This document shows, one piece after another, positions 1 through 8,476 of a DNA stretch of 64,000 bases (position 1 is its first letter; each line of letters begins with the position of its first letter). Location: positions 682,001 to 746,000 of the forward strand of contig NZ_JAULSA010000001.1 of NCBI RefSeq assembly GCF_030518235.1, read 5' to 3'. Origin of the DNA: Saccharibacillus sp. CPCC 101409. GTDB lineage: Bacteria; Bacillota; Bacilli; Paenibacillales; Paenibacillaceae. The notes below the pieces were generated by a model. That model saw nothing but the letters and a program-made list of their open reading frames with translations, had not been told where the DNA came from and did not search any database. The translations under genes were made by a program, and so were the position numbers.

Positions 1-1026
1 TTTGCATACGACGAAGACAGCAGCACGCCGGAATACACGATCCATCCGGCCATCCGAAACAATGTGTTCGTGTACCCGCAGCAAGGCGTAGCGCTCGCGC
101 GCATCCCGATGTTCCGGCAGCACGGCATTTACAGCGAAGATTTCGTGTTTGCGACCGGGGACGAAGCCATCAGCCGCTTCCTGAGCGGCGTGCGCACCCG
201 TCAGCGGAACCGGGACAAGAACCAGATCACGGTCTTTACGGATACCAACAATGGCATTCACCGCGAGAGCGAGCCGATTACGCGCGCCGTGTCGCGGGGC
301 GACGTGATCCTGCCTGAGCCGCTCAAAAAAGAAATTTACCGGTCGCTCGATCAATTTTTCGAATCGGACCGTACGTTTTACCATAAACACAATCTGCCGT
401 TCAAACGGGGCATCCTGCTCTACGGACGTCCCGGCAACGGCAAAACGACGCTCGTCAAATCGATCGCGGGCAGCGTTCCCGGACCGGCCGCTTACTGGCA
501 GATCACCGAATACACATCGAGCGGCTCCGTTCAGGAAGTATTCGAAACGGCGGCGCGCCTCGCGCCGATGGTGCTGGTGATCGAAGATATCGACTCCATG
601 CCGCAGGGCGTGCGCTCGTTCTTCCTGAATACGCTGGACGGCGCGACGTCGAAAGAAGGCATTTTCCTGATCGGCACGACCAACTATCCGGAGAAGATCG
701 ATCCGGGCCTGATGAACCGCGCCGGACGCTTCGACCGCTCCTACGAGATTTCGCTGCCGGACGCCGATCTGCGCCGGATGTTCCTGGAGCGCCGAGGGCT
801 GCTGGAGTTCGTGCCGCCGGAAGAGCTGGACCGCGCGATTTCGCTGACCAAAGGCTTCAGCATGGCGCAGCTCGGCGAGCTGTACGTCTCGGCCGCGCTG
901 GAATGGAACGAACGCGGCGAAGCCGATATCGCGGCGATCGTGAAGTCGATGGGCGGCGAGATGAGCAAGGAGAAGAAAGGCAGCTGGCTGGACGTGAAAG
1001 GCAGCGGGATCGGGTTTCAACTGTAG
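1..1026 (+). CDS. BCS1-like AAA ATPase (5' end outside window)
   Basis: This is the C-terminal part of an AAA+ ATPase; the reading frame is already open at base 1, so the true start lies upstream. A Walker A motif (GRPGNGKTT), a Walker B motif (VLVIEDID), a sensor-1 stretch (IGTTNY) and an arginine-finger region ([11 protein letters not shown]) are all visible, in the order expected of BCS1/FtsH-type AAA modules. About 120 residues of unassigned N-terminal sequence precede the ATPase core. Family knowledge suggests an ATP-driven protein remodeller, but the substrate is unknown. A strong terminator follows directly. The AAA assignment is firm; the subfamily is less so. Confidence 0.85.
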   Translation, partial: FAYDEDSSTPEYTIHPAIRNNVFVYPQQGVALARIPMFRQHGIYSEDFVFATGDEAISRFLSGVRTRQRNRDKNQITVFTDTNNGIHRESEPITRAVSRGDVILPEPLKKEIYRSLDQFFESDRTFYHKHNLPFKRGILLYGRPGNGKTTLVKSIAGSVPGPAAYWQITEYTSSGSVQEVFETAARLAPMVLVIEDIDSMPQGVRSFFLNTLDGATSKEGIFLIGTTNYPEKIDPGLMNRAGRFDRSYEISLPDADLRRMFLERRGLLEFVPPEELDRAISLTKGFSMAQLGELYVSAALEWNERGEADIAAIVKSMGGEMSKEKKGSWLDVKGSGIGFQL

Positions 1027-1042
1027 CTTGTATAAAGGAAAG

Positions 1043-1078
1043 AAAAAAGCGTTCCGAAAGATTTCGGAACGCTTTTTT
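1043..1078. terminator. Bidirectional terminator
   Basis: A 17-base arm (A-run plus GCGTTCCGAAA) pairs perfectly with its complement across a two-base centre, so it has T-runs on both strands. It can end both the AAA ATPase gene and the convergent phn operon. Confidence 0.85.
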
Positions 1079-1109
1079 GCGTATAAGTTTGCGGGTACGC
1101 GGATACGAT

Positions 1110-1664
1110 TCAAGAATTCCGTTTCTCGGACCGCGCGATAGTAATAAAGCGATCAAGTTCTTCGGCGGCGTAGGGAAGATTGGCATCGATCCGAACTGCC
1201 CGATGTCGACCGGTCATGAAACGCTCGAACTCTGCATGGACCGAGATCATGGGATGTTCGAGTTCGCCTTCGACCCCGCTTTGTTGAAACGTCGCTCGCA
1301 AGCTAAACCGGTTCGCGGCCGTCTCGTGTTCAATAAGCAGCGCGCACTCTACAAAAGCAGCATTCGCATACCGGGCTGTTTCCTCCAGTTCCCCGATGAA
1401 ATCGGCTTTACGAAGATACTGCGGCACAATCACATCGCGACCTGAACAAAGATGAGCCCGGACTGCGGCGACCGCTATCGTTCTCGCGGCTTTTCCAGCT
1501 TCGAGCGGATTCGTTTTCCAACCGCCGATCATCGCTCTGATCTTGTCGATGTCTAGAGCAAGAGGAAGGCTTTCCGCTTGCAGTTCGCACCATACGCGCG
1601 CAAGGGTGGATTTTCCGCTTGCGGGAATACCATTAAGAAGAACAAGCACCGGCCGTTCTGTCAT
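1110..1664 (-). CDS. P-loop kinase of the zeta-toxin/CPT type, last gene of the phn operon
   Basis: This 184-residue protein begins with a Walker A loop (LNGIPASGKST) and has an LDID acidic motif near residue 40, then regular alpha/beta P-loop kinase sequence. It resembles the AAA_33 / zeta / chloramphenicol-phosphotransferase group of small-molecule kinases. It is not the PhnN ribose-bisphosphokinase type. It starts 7 bases after the second phnE stop, on the same strand and with no promoter between, so it is probably cotranscribed with phosphonate uptake. A role in phosphorylating or detoxifying an imported compound is an inference only. No antitoxin-like partner is seen next to it. Confidence 0.7.
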   Translation of the reverse strand: MTERPVLVLLNGIPASGKSTLARVWCELQAESLPLALDIDKIRAMIGGWKTNPLEAGKAARTIAVAAVRAHLCSGRDVIVPQYLRKADFIGELEETARYANAAFVECALLIEHETAANRFSLRATFQQSGVEGELEHPMISVHAEFERFMTGRHRAVRIDANLPYAAEELDRFITIARSEKRNS

Positions 1665-1670
1665 GAACGG

Positions 1671-2468
1671 TCAGATAATCCGGCGGCGGAGCCAGCCGGA
1701 GATCAGGTCGATGATAATGACCAGGATCACGATGCCGAGCAGGATAATGCCTACGCGGCTCCAGTCGCGGGTTTGCAGCGCGAAGATCAACGGGGTGCCG
1801 ATGCCGCCGGCGCCGACGAGGCCCAGGACGGTCGCGGAACGGATATTGATCTCGAAGCGGTACAGCGCGTACGACAGGAACTGCGGGATGACCTGCGGCA
1901 GGATCGCGAAGCGCAGCACCTGCATTTTGCTCGCGCCGCAGGCCAGCAGCGCTTCGCGCGGACCTTCGTCGACGGCTTCGATCGTTTCGGAGTAGAGCTT
2001 GGCGAGCATACCGATCGAGTGGACGCCGAGCGCCAGGACGCCGGCGAACGCGCCGGGACCGACAGCGACGATAAACAGGATCGCCATAATGATCTCCGGA
2101 AATACCCGGATTACGGTCAGGACGAATTTGCCGCTGGCCGATACGGCACGGATCCGGCTCATGTTGGCCGAAGCCCAGAAGGCGAACGGAATGCACAGGA
2201 ACGCGGAGATGAATGTGCCCAGAATGGAGATAACCAGCGTCTCCAGCAGGTTGCGCAGCAAATCTTCGCCTTCCGGCATATAAACGTAGCCCCAGTCGGG
2301 ATGGGTGAAGCCTTCCCAGATAGAGCCCATGACCTGCGCGCCGTATTCCTGAATGCCTTCAAAATGCAGGCCGGACAGCGCCCAGATAAACAGAACGATC
2401 AAAGCCGCGCCGATCAGCCAGTTGCGAATAATCGGGCCGCGCGTTTTGGAAGGAAGGGTTTGGTTCAT
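1671..2468 (-). CDS. phnE: Phosphonate-type ABC transporter permease (second copy)
   Basis: This 265-residue integral membrane protein belongs to the PhnE family. A first membrane segment lies near residues 17-35, several more follow, and an EAA-like loop (VDEGPREALLACGASKMQVL) near residues 168-187 contacts the ATPase. The segment FEINIRSATVLGLVGAGGIG is typical of PhnE. Its start overlaps the stop of the preceding phnE by 4 bases, so translation is probably coupled. Two unlike permeases suggest a heterodimeric channel, as in other PhnCDE1E2 systems. The substrate could be phosphonate, phosphite or a similar compound and cannot be fixed from sequence. Confidence 0.9.
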   Translation of the reverse strand: MNQTLPSKTRGPIIRNWLIGAALIVLFIWALSGLHFEGIQEYGAQVMGSIWEGFTHPDWGYVYMPEGEDLLRNLLETLVISILGTFISAFLCIPFAFWASANMSRIRAVSASGKFVLTVIRVFPEIIMAILFIVAVGPGAFAGVLALGVHSIGMLAKLYSETIEAVDEGPREALLACGASKMQVLRFAILPQVIPQFLSYALYRFEINIRSATVLGLVGAGGIGTPLIFALQTRDWSRVGIILLGIVILVIIIDLISGWLRRRII

Positions 2469-3319
2469 AGCAGTTTCCTCCGTAAGTAAGTACTGGCGTA
2501 ATCGATCAGCAGCACGATCACGAGCGTCAGCAGGATGATCGTCGAAGCGCGGTCGTAGCGCAGCGAGTTAAGCTGCTGGTCGAGATGCAGACCGATACCG
2601 CCGGCGCCGACGAAGCCGAGCACCGCCGCCGCGCGCACGTTAACCTCGAACGTGTACAGCACGTACGAGAAGAAGTAAGGCAGCGCCTGCGGGATAACGC
2701 CGAACACGATCAGCTGGATTTTGTTCGCGCCCACGGCCGTCATCGCTTCGAGCGGACCCGGATCGATCGCTTCGATCGCTTCGTAGGTCAGCTTGGCCAC
2801 GAGGCCGAAAGAAAAGAAGACGAGCGCGAGCATACCGGCGAACGCGCCGATGCCGAATACGGCAACGAAGATTGCCGCGAACAGCAGATCGGGAACCGTC
2901 CGCACCAGATTCAGGACCATCCGTACCGGAATGGTCACGATCTTCTTCGGAATAACGTTGGTTGCCGACAGCAGTGCTACCGGCACGGCCAGGACCGAAC
3001 CGATTACCGTACCGACAATCGCGATCTGGACCGTTTCGATCATCGGTTTCCAGATGTGCGAAGCGTAGCTCCAGTCCGGACGGAGCATCTCGCCGAGAAT
3101 CCGGCTCATGTTGTCGCGCGCGCCCTGGCTGAACAGATCGAGGATATTGGCGTCGATCCGGATAAAGCAGGCGACGAGCAGCAGGATGAACAGCAGCCAG
3201 GTACCCAACGTTTTGTACCGCTGCGGGCCTTTCGAATCCAGGGTCGGCGCCGGTTTCTTGGACGGCGGAGGAGGCGGGGCCCCGACCTCCGCCGTTTCCG
3301 GCGTAGGAGCGGGCGTCAT
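2465..3319 (-). CDS. phnE: Phosphonate-type ABC transporter permease (first copy)
   Basis: This 284-residue permease is homologous to the next gene in the operon; it shares the [20 protein letters not shown] segment and an EAA-like loop ([19 protein letters not shown]). It differs by a proline-rich cytoplasmic N-terminus of about 35 residues (run of five prolines near residue 15). It has a 4-base overlap with phnC upstream and with the second phnE downstream, a tightly coupled operon. Its membrane segments are otherwise standard for PhnE. Confidence 0.9.
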   Translation of the reverse strand: MTPAPTPETAEVGAPPPPPSKKPAPTLDSKGPQRYKTLGTWLLFILLLVACFIRIDANILDLFSQGARDNMSRILGEMLRPDWSYASHIWKPMIETVQIAIVGTVIGSVLAVPVALLSATNVIPKKIVTIPVRMVLNLVRTVPDLLFAAIFVAVFGIGAFAGMLALVFFSFGLVAKLTYEAIEAIDPGPLEAMTAVGANKIQLIVFGVIPQALPYFFSYVLYTFEVNVRAAAVLGFVGAGGIGLHLDQQLNSLRYDRASTIILLTLVIVLLIDYASTYLRRKLL

Positions 3320-4107
3320 ACGGGAGCGCCTCCTTTCGCGGCCTCGGCCGCCAGCAGCTCGTCTTCATGGATCGGACGGCCGTAAATTTCGGCGAATTTG
3401 GCGTCGGTCGCTTCGGCGACGGGGCCGTCGAACACGACTTCGCCGGCGCGCAGGCCGATAATCCGCGTTGCGTACTCGCGGGCCAGATCGATAAAGTGCA
3501 GGTTGACGATGGTTGTGATCTTCAGCTCGCGGTTGATGCGCTGAAGGTCGTCCATAACCTGACGGGTCGTCAGCGGGTCGAGCGAAGCGACCGGTTCGTC
3601 GGCCAGAATCACTTTCGGCTTCTGCGCCAGCGCGCGGGCGATCGAGACGCGCTGCTGCTGACCGCCGGACAATTGGTCCGCGCGGCTGTACGCTTTCTCG
3701 CGGATATTGACGCGGCTGAGCGCGTCGAGAGCGATTTCGGTATCTTCCTTGGGGAAGTAGCCGAACATGGTGCTGAACGTGGAGTGATAGCCGACGCGGC
3801 CGGACAGCACGTTGCGCAGCACGGTGGCCCGCTTCACCAGGTTGAAGCTCTGGAAGATCATGCCGATATCGCGGCGGATACGGCGCAGCTGCTTGCCGTT
3901 CGCTTTGGTCACGGACTTGCCGTCGACGGTGATCTCGCCGGAGCTGATGTCGTGCAGCCGGTTGATGGAGCGCAGCAGCGTCGACTTGCCTGCGCCGGAC
4001 AAGCCGACGATAACGATAAATTCGCCTTCGCCGATCGTCAGGTTGATATTGTTCAGACCGAGGGTCCCGTTCGGATACTGCTTGACTACATTCTTGAATT
4101 CGATCAT
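3316..4107 (-). CDS. phnC: Phosphonate-type ABC transporter ATP-binding protein
   Basis: This 263-residue ABC ATPase shows Walker A (GLSGAGKST), the Q-loop (MIFQSFNLV), the signature motif (LSGGQQQRV), Walker B ([12 protein letters not shown]) and the H-loop region ([11 protein letters not shown]). The stretch [14 protein letters not shown] before the signature is characteristic of PhnC. It powers import through the two PhnE subunits. It is separated from phnD by about 200 bases that contain a hairpin, which may reduce transcription into phnC relative to the binding protein. Confidence 0.92.
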   Translation of the reverse strand: MIEFKNVVKQYPNGTLGLNNINLTIGEGEFIVIVGLSGAGKSTLLRSINRLHDISSGEITVDGKSVTKANGKQLRRIRRDIGMIFQSFNLVKRATVLRNVLSGRVGYHSTFSTMFGYFPKEDTEIALDALSRVNIREKAYSRADQLSGGQQQRVSIARALAQKPKVILADEPVASLDPLTTRQVMDDLQRINRELKITTIVNLHFIDLAREYATRIIGLRAGEVVFDGPVAEATDAKFAEIYGRPIHEDELLAAEAAKGGAPV

Positions 4108-4187
4108 GGTTGCCCGCTTTCTCCGGCGAAATCCCCCGCGCGGGAGGGAATATACCGGTTGGATTCACGCTTTCTCCAAACGCCGCA

Positions 4188-4225
4188 CAGCGCCGCTTAC
4201 GGTTGTGAGACCGCAAGCGGCGCTG
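4188..4225. terminator. Intercistronic hairpin between phnD and phnC
   Basis: An 11-bp perfect stem (CAGCGCCGCTT with its complement) encloses a loop that can pair further through CGGT and ACCG. There is no clear T-run on the minus strand. I read it as an mRNA-stabilising or partially terminating hairpin behind phnD, a common way to make more binding protein than transporter. Confidence 0.5.
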
Positions 4226-4305
4226 CATGGAGAACACGGATCGGCGTGTTCAGATAGGTTTGCCCAAATTATAGCATAAGCCCGTTGGACGGTGAAGACT
4301 TAAAA

Positions 4306-5271
4306 CTACTCGATTTTCTGGCCGACGGCTTCAGCGGATTCGCGAACGATCTTGAAGTTGGCGTCGTCGCCTTTTACATAACCTACGTGGGTGTAGACGT
4401 CGTTGATGATTTTTTGGCCTTCCGGATCTTCGCCCAGCGCGATGAACGCATCGGCAATCTTGTCTTTCCATTCCTGCGTCATGTCGCTGCGCACGCTGAT
4501 GGTATCGTTCGGAATCTTGTCGGTGAAGTACAGGACTTTCGTTTTGTCGAATACATCCGGAACGTCGCCTTTGACCGTGTTGCGCGCGTCCTGGAAGACG
4601 GCGACCGCGTCAACCTGTCCGTTCAGCAGCGCCAGTACCGCCTGGTCGTGGCCTTTCAGCGTTACGCCTTGAACGTCCGTTGCCGGGTCCATGCCTTCTT
4701 TGATCATGGCAGCCGCCGGGAATACGTAGCCCGCGGAAGACGTTACGTCCTGCCAGCCCATTTTCTTGCCTTTGAGATCCTGCAGCGTGTTGATGCCGGA
4801 ATCTTTTTTAACGATGATCATGGATTTGTAGAAGTCTACTTTTTCATCCGTGTTTTCGCCCGTTTCGTCGTTCAGACCGTAGCGCTGAGCCTGCAGCAGC
4901 AGGTCGGCCGATTTTCTGACGTCGTGCGCCAGCACGTAAGCGTTCGGAGGCAGGAAGCCTACATCGACCTGCTTCGCGGACATCGCCTCGATAATCGTGT
5001 TATAGTTAGGAGATACGCTGACTTTTACCGGAATGCCCAGTTTGTCGCCGAGCAGTTTTTCCAGCGGTTTCGCTTTGGCTTCCAGTGTTCCCGCGTTCTG
5101 CGAAGGTACGAATTGCACAGTGAGCTCTTTAGGAACGTAACCTGCTGCGGTTTCCGTTTTCTCGCCGCCCGCGGATGTGTTGTCCGAGGCATTGTTGCTG
5201 CTGTTTCCACATGCTGCCAGACCCGCCGTAAGCGCCAGAGACATGCAGACCGTAAGTACTTTCTTGAACAA
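4306..5271 (-). CDS. phnD: Phosphate/phosphite/phosphonate ABC substrate-binding lipoprotein
   Basis: This 321-residue protein starts with a lipoprotein signal peptide and the lipobox LAAC near residue 21, followed by a Ser/Asn-rich linker. The mature part has PhnD-family features: LTVQFVPSQN at the start, the hinge segment GFLPPNAYVLAH, and DVTSSAGYVFP in the ligand-binding region. It should sit on the outer face of the membrane and deliver ligand to PhnE. It is the first gene of the operon and is divergent from the nucleotidase-like gene, with a candidate PhoP site between them. Confidence 0.92.
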   Translation of the reverse strand: MFKKVLTVCMSLALTAGLAACGNSSNNASDNTSAGGEKTETAAGYVPKELTVQFVPSQNAGTLEAKAKPLEKLLGDKLGIPVKVSVSPNYNTIIEAMSAKQVDVGFLPPNAYVLAHDVRKSADLLLQAQRYGLNDETGENTDEKVDFYKSMIIVKKDSGINTLQDLKGKKMGWQDVTSSAGYVFPAAAMIKEGMDPATDVQGVTLKGHDQAVLALLNGQVDAVAVFQDARNTVKGDVPDVFDKTKVLYFTDKIPNDTISVRSDMTQEWKDKIADAFIALGEDPEGQKIINDVYTHVGYVKGDDANFKIVRESAEAVGQKIE

Positions 5272-5699
5272 AATCTTTTCCCCCTTGAGATCGGTTTATG
5301 GACTTATTTTTTTGCGTTCGCGGCCCGAAGCCGGCAAAAAGAAGTGTACCAGCATTTTCCTCGGAATGAGTAAATTTCTTGTGCGATCTTTGTTAAATGT
5401 GTGTAAAAATCGTTTGTTCTCTCTTGCGGAAAACGCGCACAAATGTCATTCTAGTCAAGCCGGGAAAACGTGAAACCTTCAAATTCGACGTTTCAGAAAA
5501 CGAACGTTACAGCCCCCTGTGTCAGTTAATGTTGTGTTTTTCTCACTAACTACCACCGGTAAATTAATCTTCATTAAAGATAGTAACACAAAAAACGAAA
5601 ATTGCACGAGTTTTATCTAAAAAAGTTCTAGAAAAAGATAAAAAAACTGTGTAGCTTAAAAAGAGCGTAATCTAAGCTGACATAATGGAGGAGAGTAAA
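5272..5699. other. Divergent AT-rich intergenic region
   Basis: This 428-base gap separates phnD (minus) from the nucleotidase-like gene (plus) and is far richer in A and T than its surroundings. It holds a tandem PhoP-type repeat at 5391-5407 and an interrupted inverted repeat at 5612-5642 (TTTATCT and AGATAAA around the palindrome TTCTAGAA). No gene is seen. Both promoters must lie here, but I could not fix clear -35/-10 pairs. Confidence 0.6.
5391..5407 (-). promoter_or_regulatory. Candidate PhoP (PHO) box upstream of phnD
   Basis: On the minus strand the sequence reads TTTACA, five bases, TTAACA: two direct repeats of the Bacillus PhoP half-site TT(A/T/C)ACA with an 11-base period. The site lies about 120 bases upstream of the phnD start. 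Only two good half-sites are visible where activated promoters usually have four. Confidence 0.45.
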
Positions 5700-7577
5700 C
5701 TGAGTATTAAAGCAAGCGTGCGGGTGCTGGAGACAACCGATCTCCATGTGCATATGACGAACTACGATTATTACGGCGACCGGCCGGTGCTGGAATACGG
5801 ATTCGCGCAGACGGCGACCTTGATCCGGCAGGCCCGAGCGGAGAAAAAGAACGTGTTCCTGTTCGACAACGGGGATCTGCTGCAGGGCAATCCGATGGGC
5901 GACTACATGGCCGCGGAAGGGCTGAACGGCAGCGCGAAGATTCATCCGGTATACCGGGCCATGAACGCGCTGGGCTACGACGCGGGCACGCTCGGCAATC
6001 ACGAATTCAACTACGGGCTGGACTATCTGGACCGGACGCTGGAAGGAGCCGCGTTTCCTTATACGGTCGCCAATTTGTATCTGGACGGAGAAGGCGTGCC
6101 GAAGCATTCGCATTATCTGCCTCCGTATCTGCTGCTCGACCGGACGATCGAAGACGAAGCGGGCGGGGTTCATCCGCTGCGCATCGGCGTGATCGGGCTC
6201 GTGACGCCGCAGATCATGAACTGGGACAAAGGCAATCTCGAAGGACGGCTGACGGCCGCGGACATGGTGGAGACGGCGAACACGTACGTGCCCAAAATGA
6301 AAGAAGAAGGCGCCGACCTGATCGTGATGCTGGCGCACTGCGGTTACGAGGACGTGCCGGAAGCGCCGATGACGGAAAACGCCGTGCTGCATCTGAGCCG
6401 CGTGCCGGGCGTGGACGCGCTGCTGTTCGGCCATGCGCACAAAGTCTTCCCGGGCCCGGCGTTCGAAGGCAGAAGCGGCGTCGACCTGATACACGGAACG
6501 ATCAACGGAATTCCGGCGGTCGAAGCGGGGTATGCGGGCGATCACCTGGGCGTGATCGATCTGGAGCTGGAACTTGCGGAAGGCGGCTGGAAAGTCGTCG
6601 CGGCTTCCGCCGAAGCGCGGCCGGTGTACGATACGGCCAAAGCCGCGCCGCTTGTGCGCACCGACGAAGAAGTAACGGAGGCGGTGCGCGAGGCGCACGA
6701 AGGCACGCTTGCCTATATCCGGACGCCGGTGGGCGAAACGACGGAGCCGATCGACAGCTACTTCGCGCTGGCAAGCGACAGTGCTTCGGTGCAGATCGTC
6801 AACGATGCGCAGCGCTGGTATCTGCGGCGCGAGCTGGCGGGCACGCCGTATGCCGGGCTGCCGATGCTGGCGGCGGGCGCGCCGTTCAAAACGGGCGGGC
6901 GCTACGGCCCTTCCTATTATACAAGCGTTCCCGCGGGACCGCTGGCGGTCAAACACATCGCGGATTTGTATAATTATCCGAATACGCTGTGCGCGGTGCT
7001 GCTGAACGGCGCCGAGCTGGCCGAGTGGCTGGAATGGGCGGCCGGGCTGTTCAATACGATCGATCCGCTGGGCGGAGACGGCCAGGATCTGGTCAATCCG
7101 GATTTCCCGTCGTTCAACTTCGATATTATCGACGGCGTCAGTTATACGATCGACGTCACGAAACCGGCTAAATATTCGGTTTCCTGCGAACGGCTGCACG
7201 AAGGCCCGGGCCGGATCGGCGATCTGGCCTACGAAGGCGCGCCGGTTGATCCCGCAGACAAGTTCGTCATCGCGACCAACAATTACCGGGCGTTCTCGAC
7301 GCCGATCGCCAACCCCGACGGGCAGCGGATCGTTTTGGCCGCGCCGGACGAGAACCGTCAGATCCTGACGGATTATATCCGCAGTTCGGGCCGGCTGGCT
7401 CCGAAAGCCGACGGCAACTGGAGCCTGACCGGAGTACCGGCGGGCATGAAAGTCAGCCTGCTGTCGTCGCCCGACGCGCGGGGCTCCGAACTTCCGGCCG
7501 GCATCGAATTCGCCGGTATGGCGGACGGCGGATTCGCCCGCTTCGAAGTGGAAGCGTCGGCGCTCGGGCGCCGCTAA
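5700..7577 (+). CDS. 2',3'-cyclic-nucleotide phosphodiesterase/5'-nucleotidase-like metallophosphatase, cytoplasmic
   Basis: This ~625-residue protein is a two-domain metallophosphatase. The N-terminal calcineurin-like domain shows ETTDLHVHM, DNGDLLQGNP, LGNHEFNYG and LFGHAHKVF metal-site motifs. The C-terminal 5'-nucleotidase domain begins near residue 330 and includes AAGAPFKTGGRYGP and IDGVSYTIDVTKP. There is no signal peptide, so it is expected in the cytosol. An ATG at 5685 is in frame but lacks an upstream Shine-Dalgarno; a perfect GGAGGAG at 5687-5693 lies within the first codons and points, at 6-base spacing, to CTG at 5700. I therefore annotate the CTG. The alternative ATG would add five residues. 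It probably recycles phosphate from nucleotides, which fits the phn neighbour. Confidence 0.85.
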   Translation: MSIKASVRVLETTDLHVHMTNYDYYGDRPVLEYGFAQTATLIRQARAEKKNVFLFDNGDLLQGNPMGDYMAAEGLNGSAKIHPVYRAMNALGYDAGTLGNHEFNYGLDYLDRTLEGAAFPYTVANLYLDGEGVPKHSHYLPPYLLLDRTIEDEAGGVHPLRIGVIGLVTPQIMNWDKGNLEGRLTAADMVETANTYVPKMKEEGADLIVMLAHCGYEDVPEAPMTENAVLHLSRVPGVDALLFGHAHKVFPGPAFEGRSGVDLIHGTINGIPAVEAGYAGDHLGVIDLELELAEGGWKVVAASAEARPVYDTAKAAPLVRTDEEVTEAVREAHEGTLAYIRTPVGETTEPIDSYFALASDSASVQIVNDAQRWYLRRELAGTPYAGLPMLAAGAPFKTGGRYGPSYYTSVPAGPLAVKHIADLYNYPNTLCAVLLNGAELAEWLEWAAGLFNTIDPLGGDGQDLVNPDFPSFNFDIIDGVSYTIDVTKPAKYSVSCERLHEGPGRIGDLAYEGAPVDPADKFVIATNNYRAFSTPIANPDGQRIVLAAPDENRQILTDYIRSSGRLAPKADGNWSLTGVPAGMKVSLLSSPDARGSELPAGIEFAGMADGGFARFEVEASALGRR

Positions 7578-7683
7578 AAGCGGCGAACGGCGGTTCCTGC
7601 CGGTCTGCGGTCTGCGCGGCCTACGGCGCGTCGGCGGCCAAAAGGGCGCGGCTGCGCACAGCTGCGCGGACATGGCGCACGGA

Positions 7684-7729
7684 AAAGGGAAGGACGGCGT
7701 TCGCCGAAGCGAACGCCGTCCTTCCCTTT
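7684..7729 (+). terminator. Terminator with a 21-bp perfect stem
   Basis: A 21-base arm beginning AAAGGGAAGGACGGCG pairs without mismatch with 7709-7729 across a four-base CGAA loop. The 3' arm ends in TTT, so it can act as a terminator after the nucleotidase gene. The stem is unusually long. Confidence 0.75.
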
Positions 7730-7774
7730 GAACGCAGGCGGGAGCGAAGCGACAAATAGAAAGGGGGAAATAGG

Positions 7775-8456
7775 ATGCAATCGGCTGTTTTTTTCGACTT
7801 GGACGATACGCTGTACGATCATTTGCAGCCGCTGGAACTGGGAGTGCGCGCCGTGCTGGGCACGGGAGACGACTTTCCTTACGAAGCGCTGTATCATCGG
7901 GTCCGCTATTACAGCGATCTGCTGTCGGCGACGCGAGCGCTTCCGGCTGGCGCTGGCCGAATTCGGGTTCGAACCGGACGGCGAGTCGGCGGAGCGGGTG
8001 CAGCAGGCTTATCTGGAGCGGCAGTACGCCATTTCGATGCGCGAAGGCGCGCGCGAATTGATCGAGGAGCTGAACGGCCTGGGTCTGACGGTCGGCATCG
8101 TGACGAACGGCCCGACGGAGCATCAGCGGCGCAAAGTGGAAGCGCTTGGCCTGGATAAGCTGATCGCGCCGGAGCGAATCTTCGTTTCGGGCGCGGTGCA
8201 GTTCGCCAAGCCGGACGTACGGCTGTTCCGCCATGTCAACGAAGCGACGGGCACGAAGCCGGAGGAATGCTTCTATATCGGCGATTCCTGGCGCAACGAT
8301 ATGGTCGGGGCGGTGGACGCCGGCTGGACGGCGCTCTGGTTCAATCCGCGCGGAGCGGAGCGCGAATCGGAGCACGAACCGCATTATACCGCGGATAGCT
8401 TTGCGGAGGTCCGGCGCATTCTGCTGGAAAGCCGGACTCGAAATAACGGAAATTGA
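7775..8456 (+). pseudogene. HAD-superfamily phosphatase, frameshifted
   Basis: The gene begins at ATG 7775 behind the Shine-Dalgarno GGGGG and encodes the HAD motif I FDLDDTLYD. Near 7925-7945 the coding moves to another frame, where the rest of the family signature continues: motif II (VTNGPTEH), the motif III lysine (FAKPD) and motif IV (YIGDSWRNDMVGA). The two parts give about 227 residues, close to a HAD-IA hydrolase of the YjjG/YsaA kind. From memory, relatives carry about a dozen extra residues at the break, so an out-of-frame deletion is likelier than a single-base error. As written, only a truncated protein can be made. Confidence 0.75.
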
Positions 8457-8476
8457 TTTTAATCGGAGGATAAGAA

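Noticed and set aside
1110..1664. Toxin-antitoxin zeta toxin
   Set aside because: No epsilon-like antitoxin gene is adjacent, and the gene sits at the end of a transport operon.
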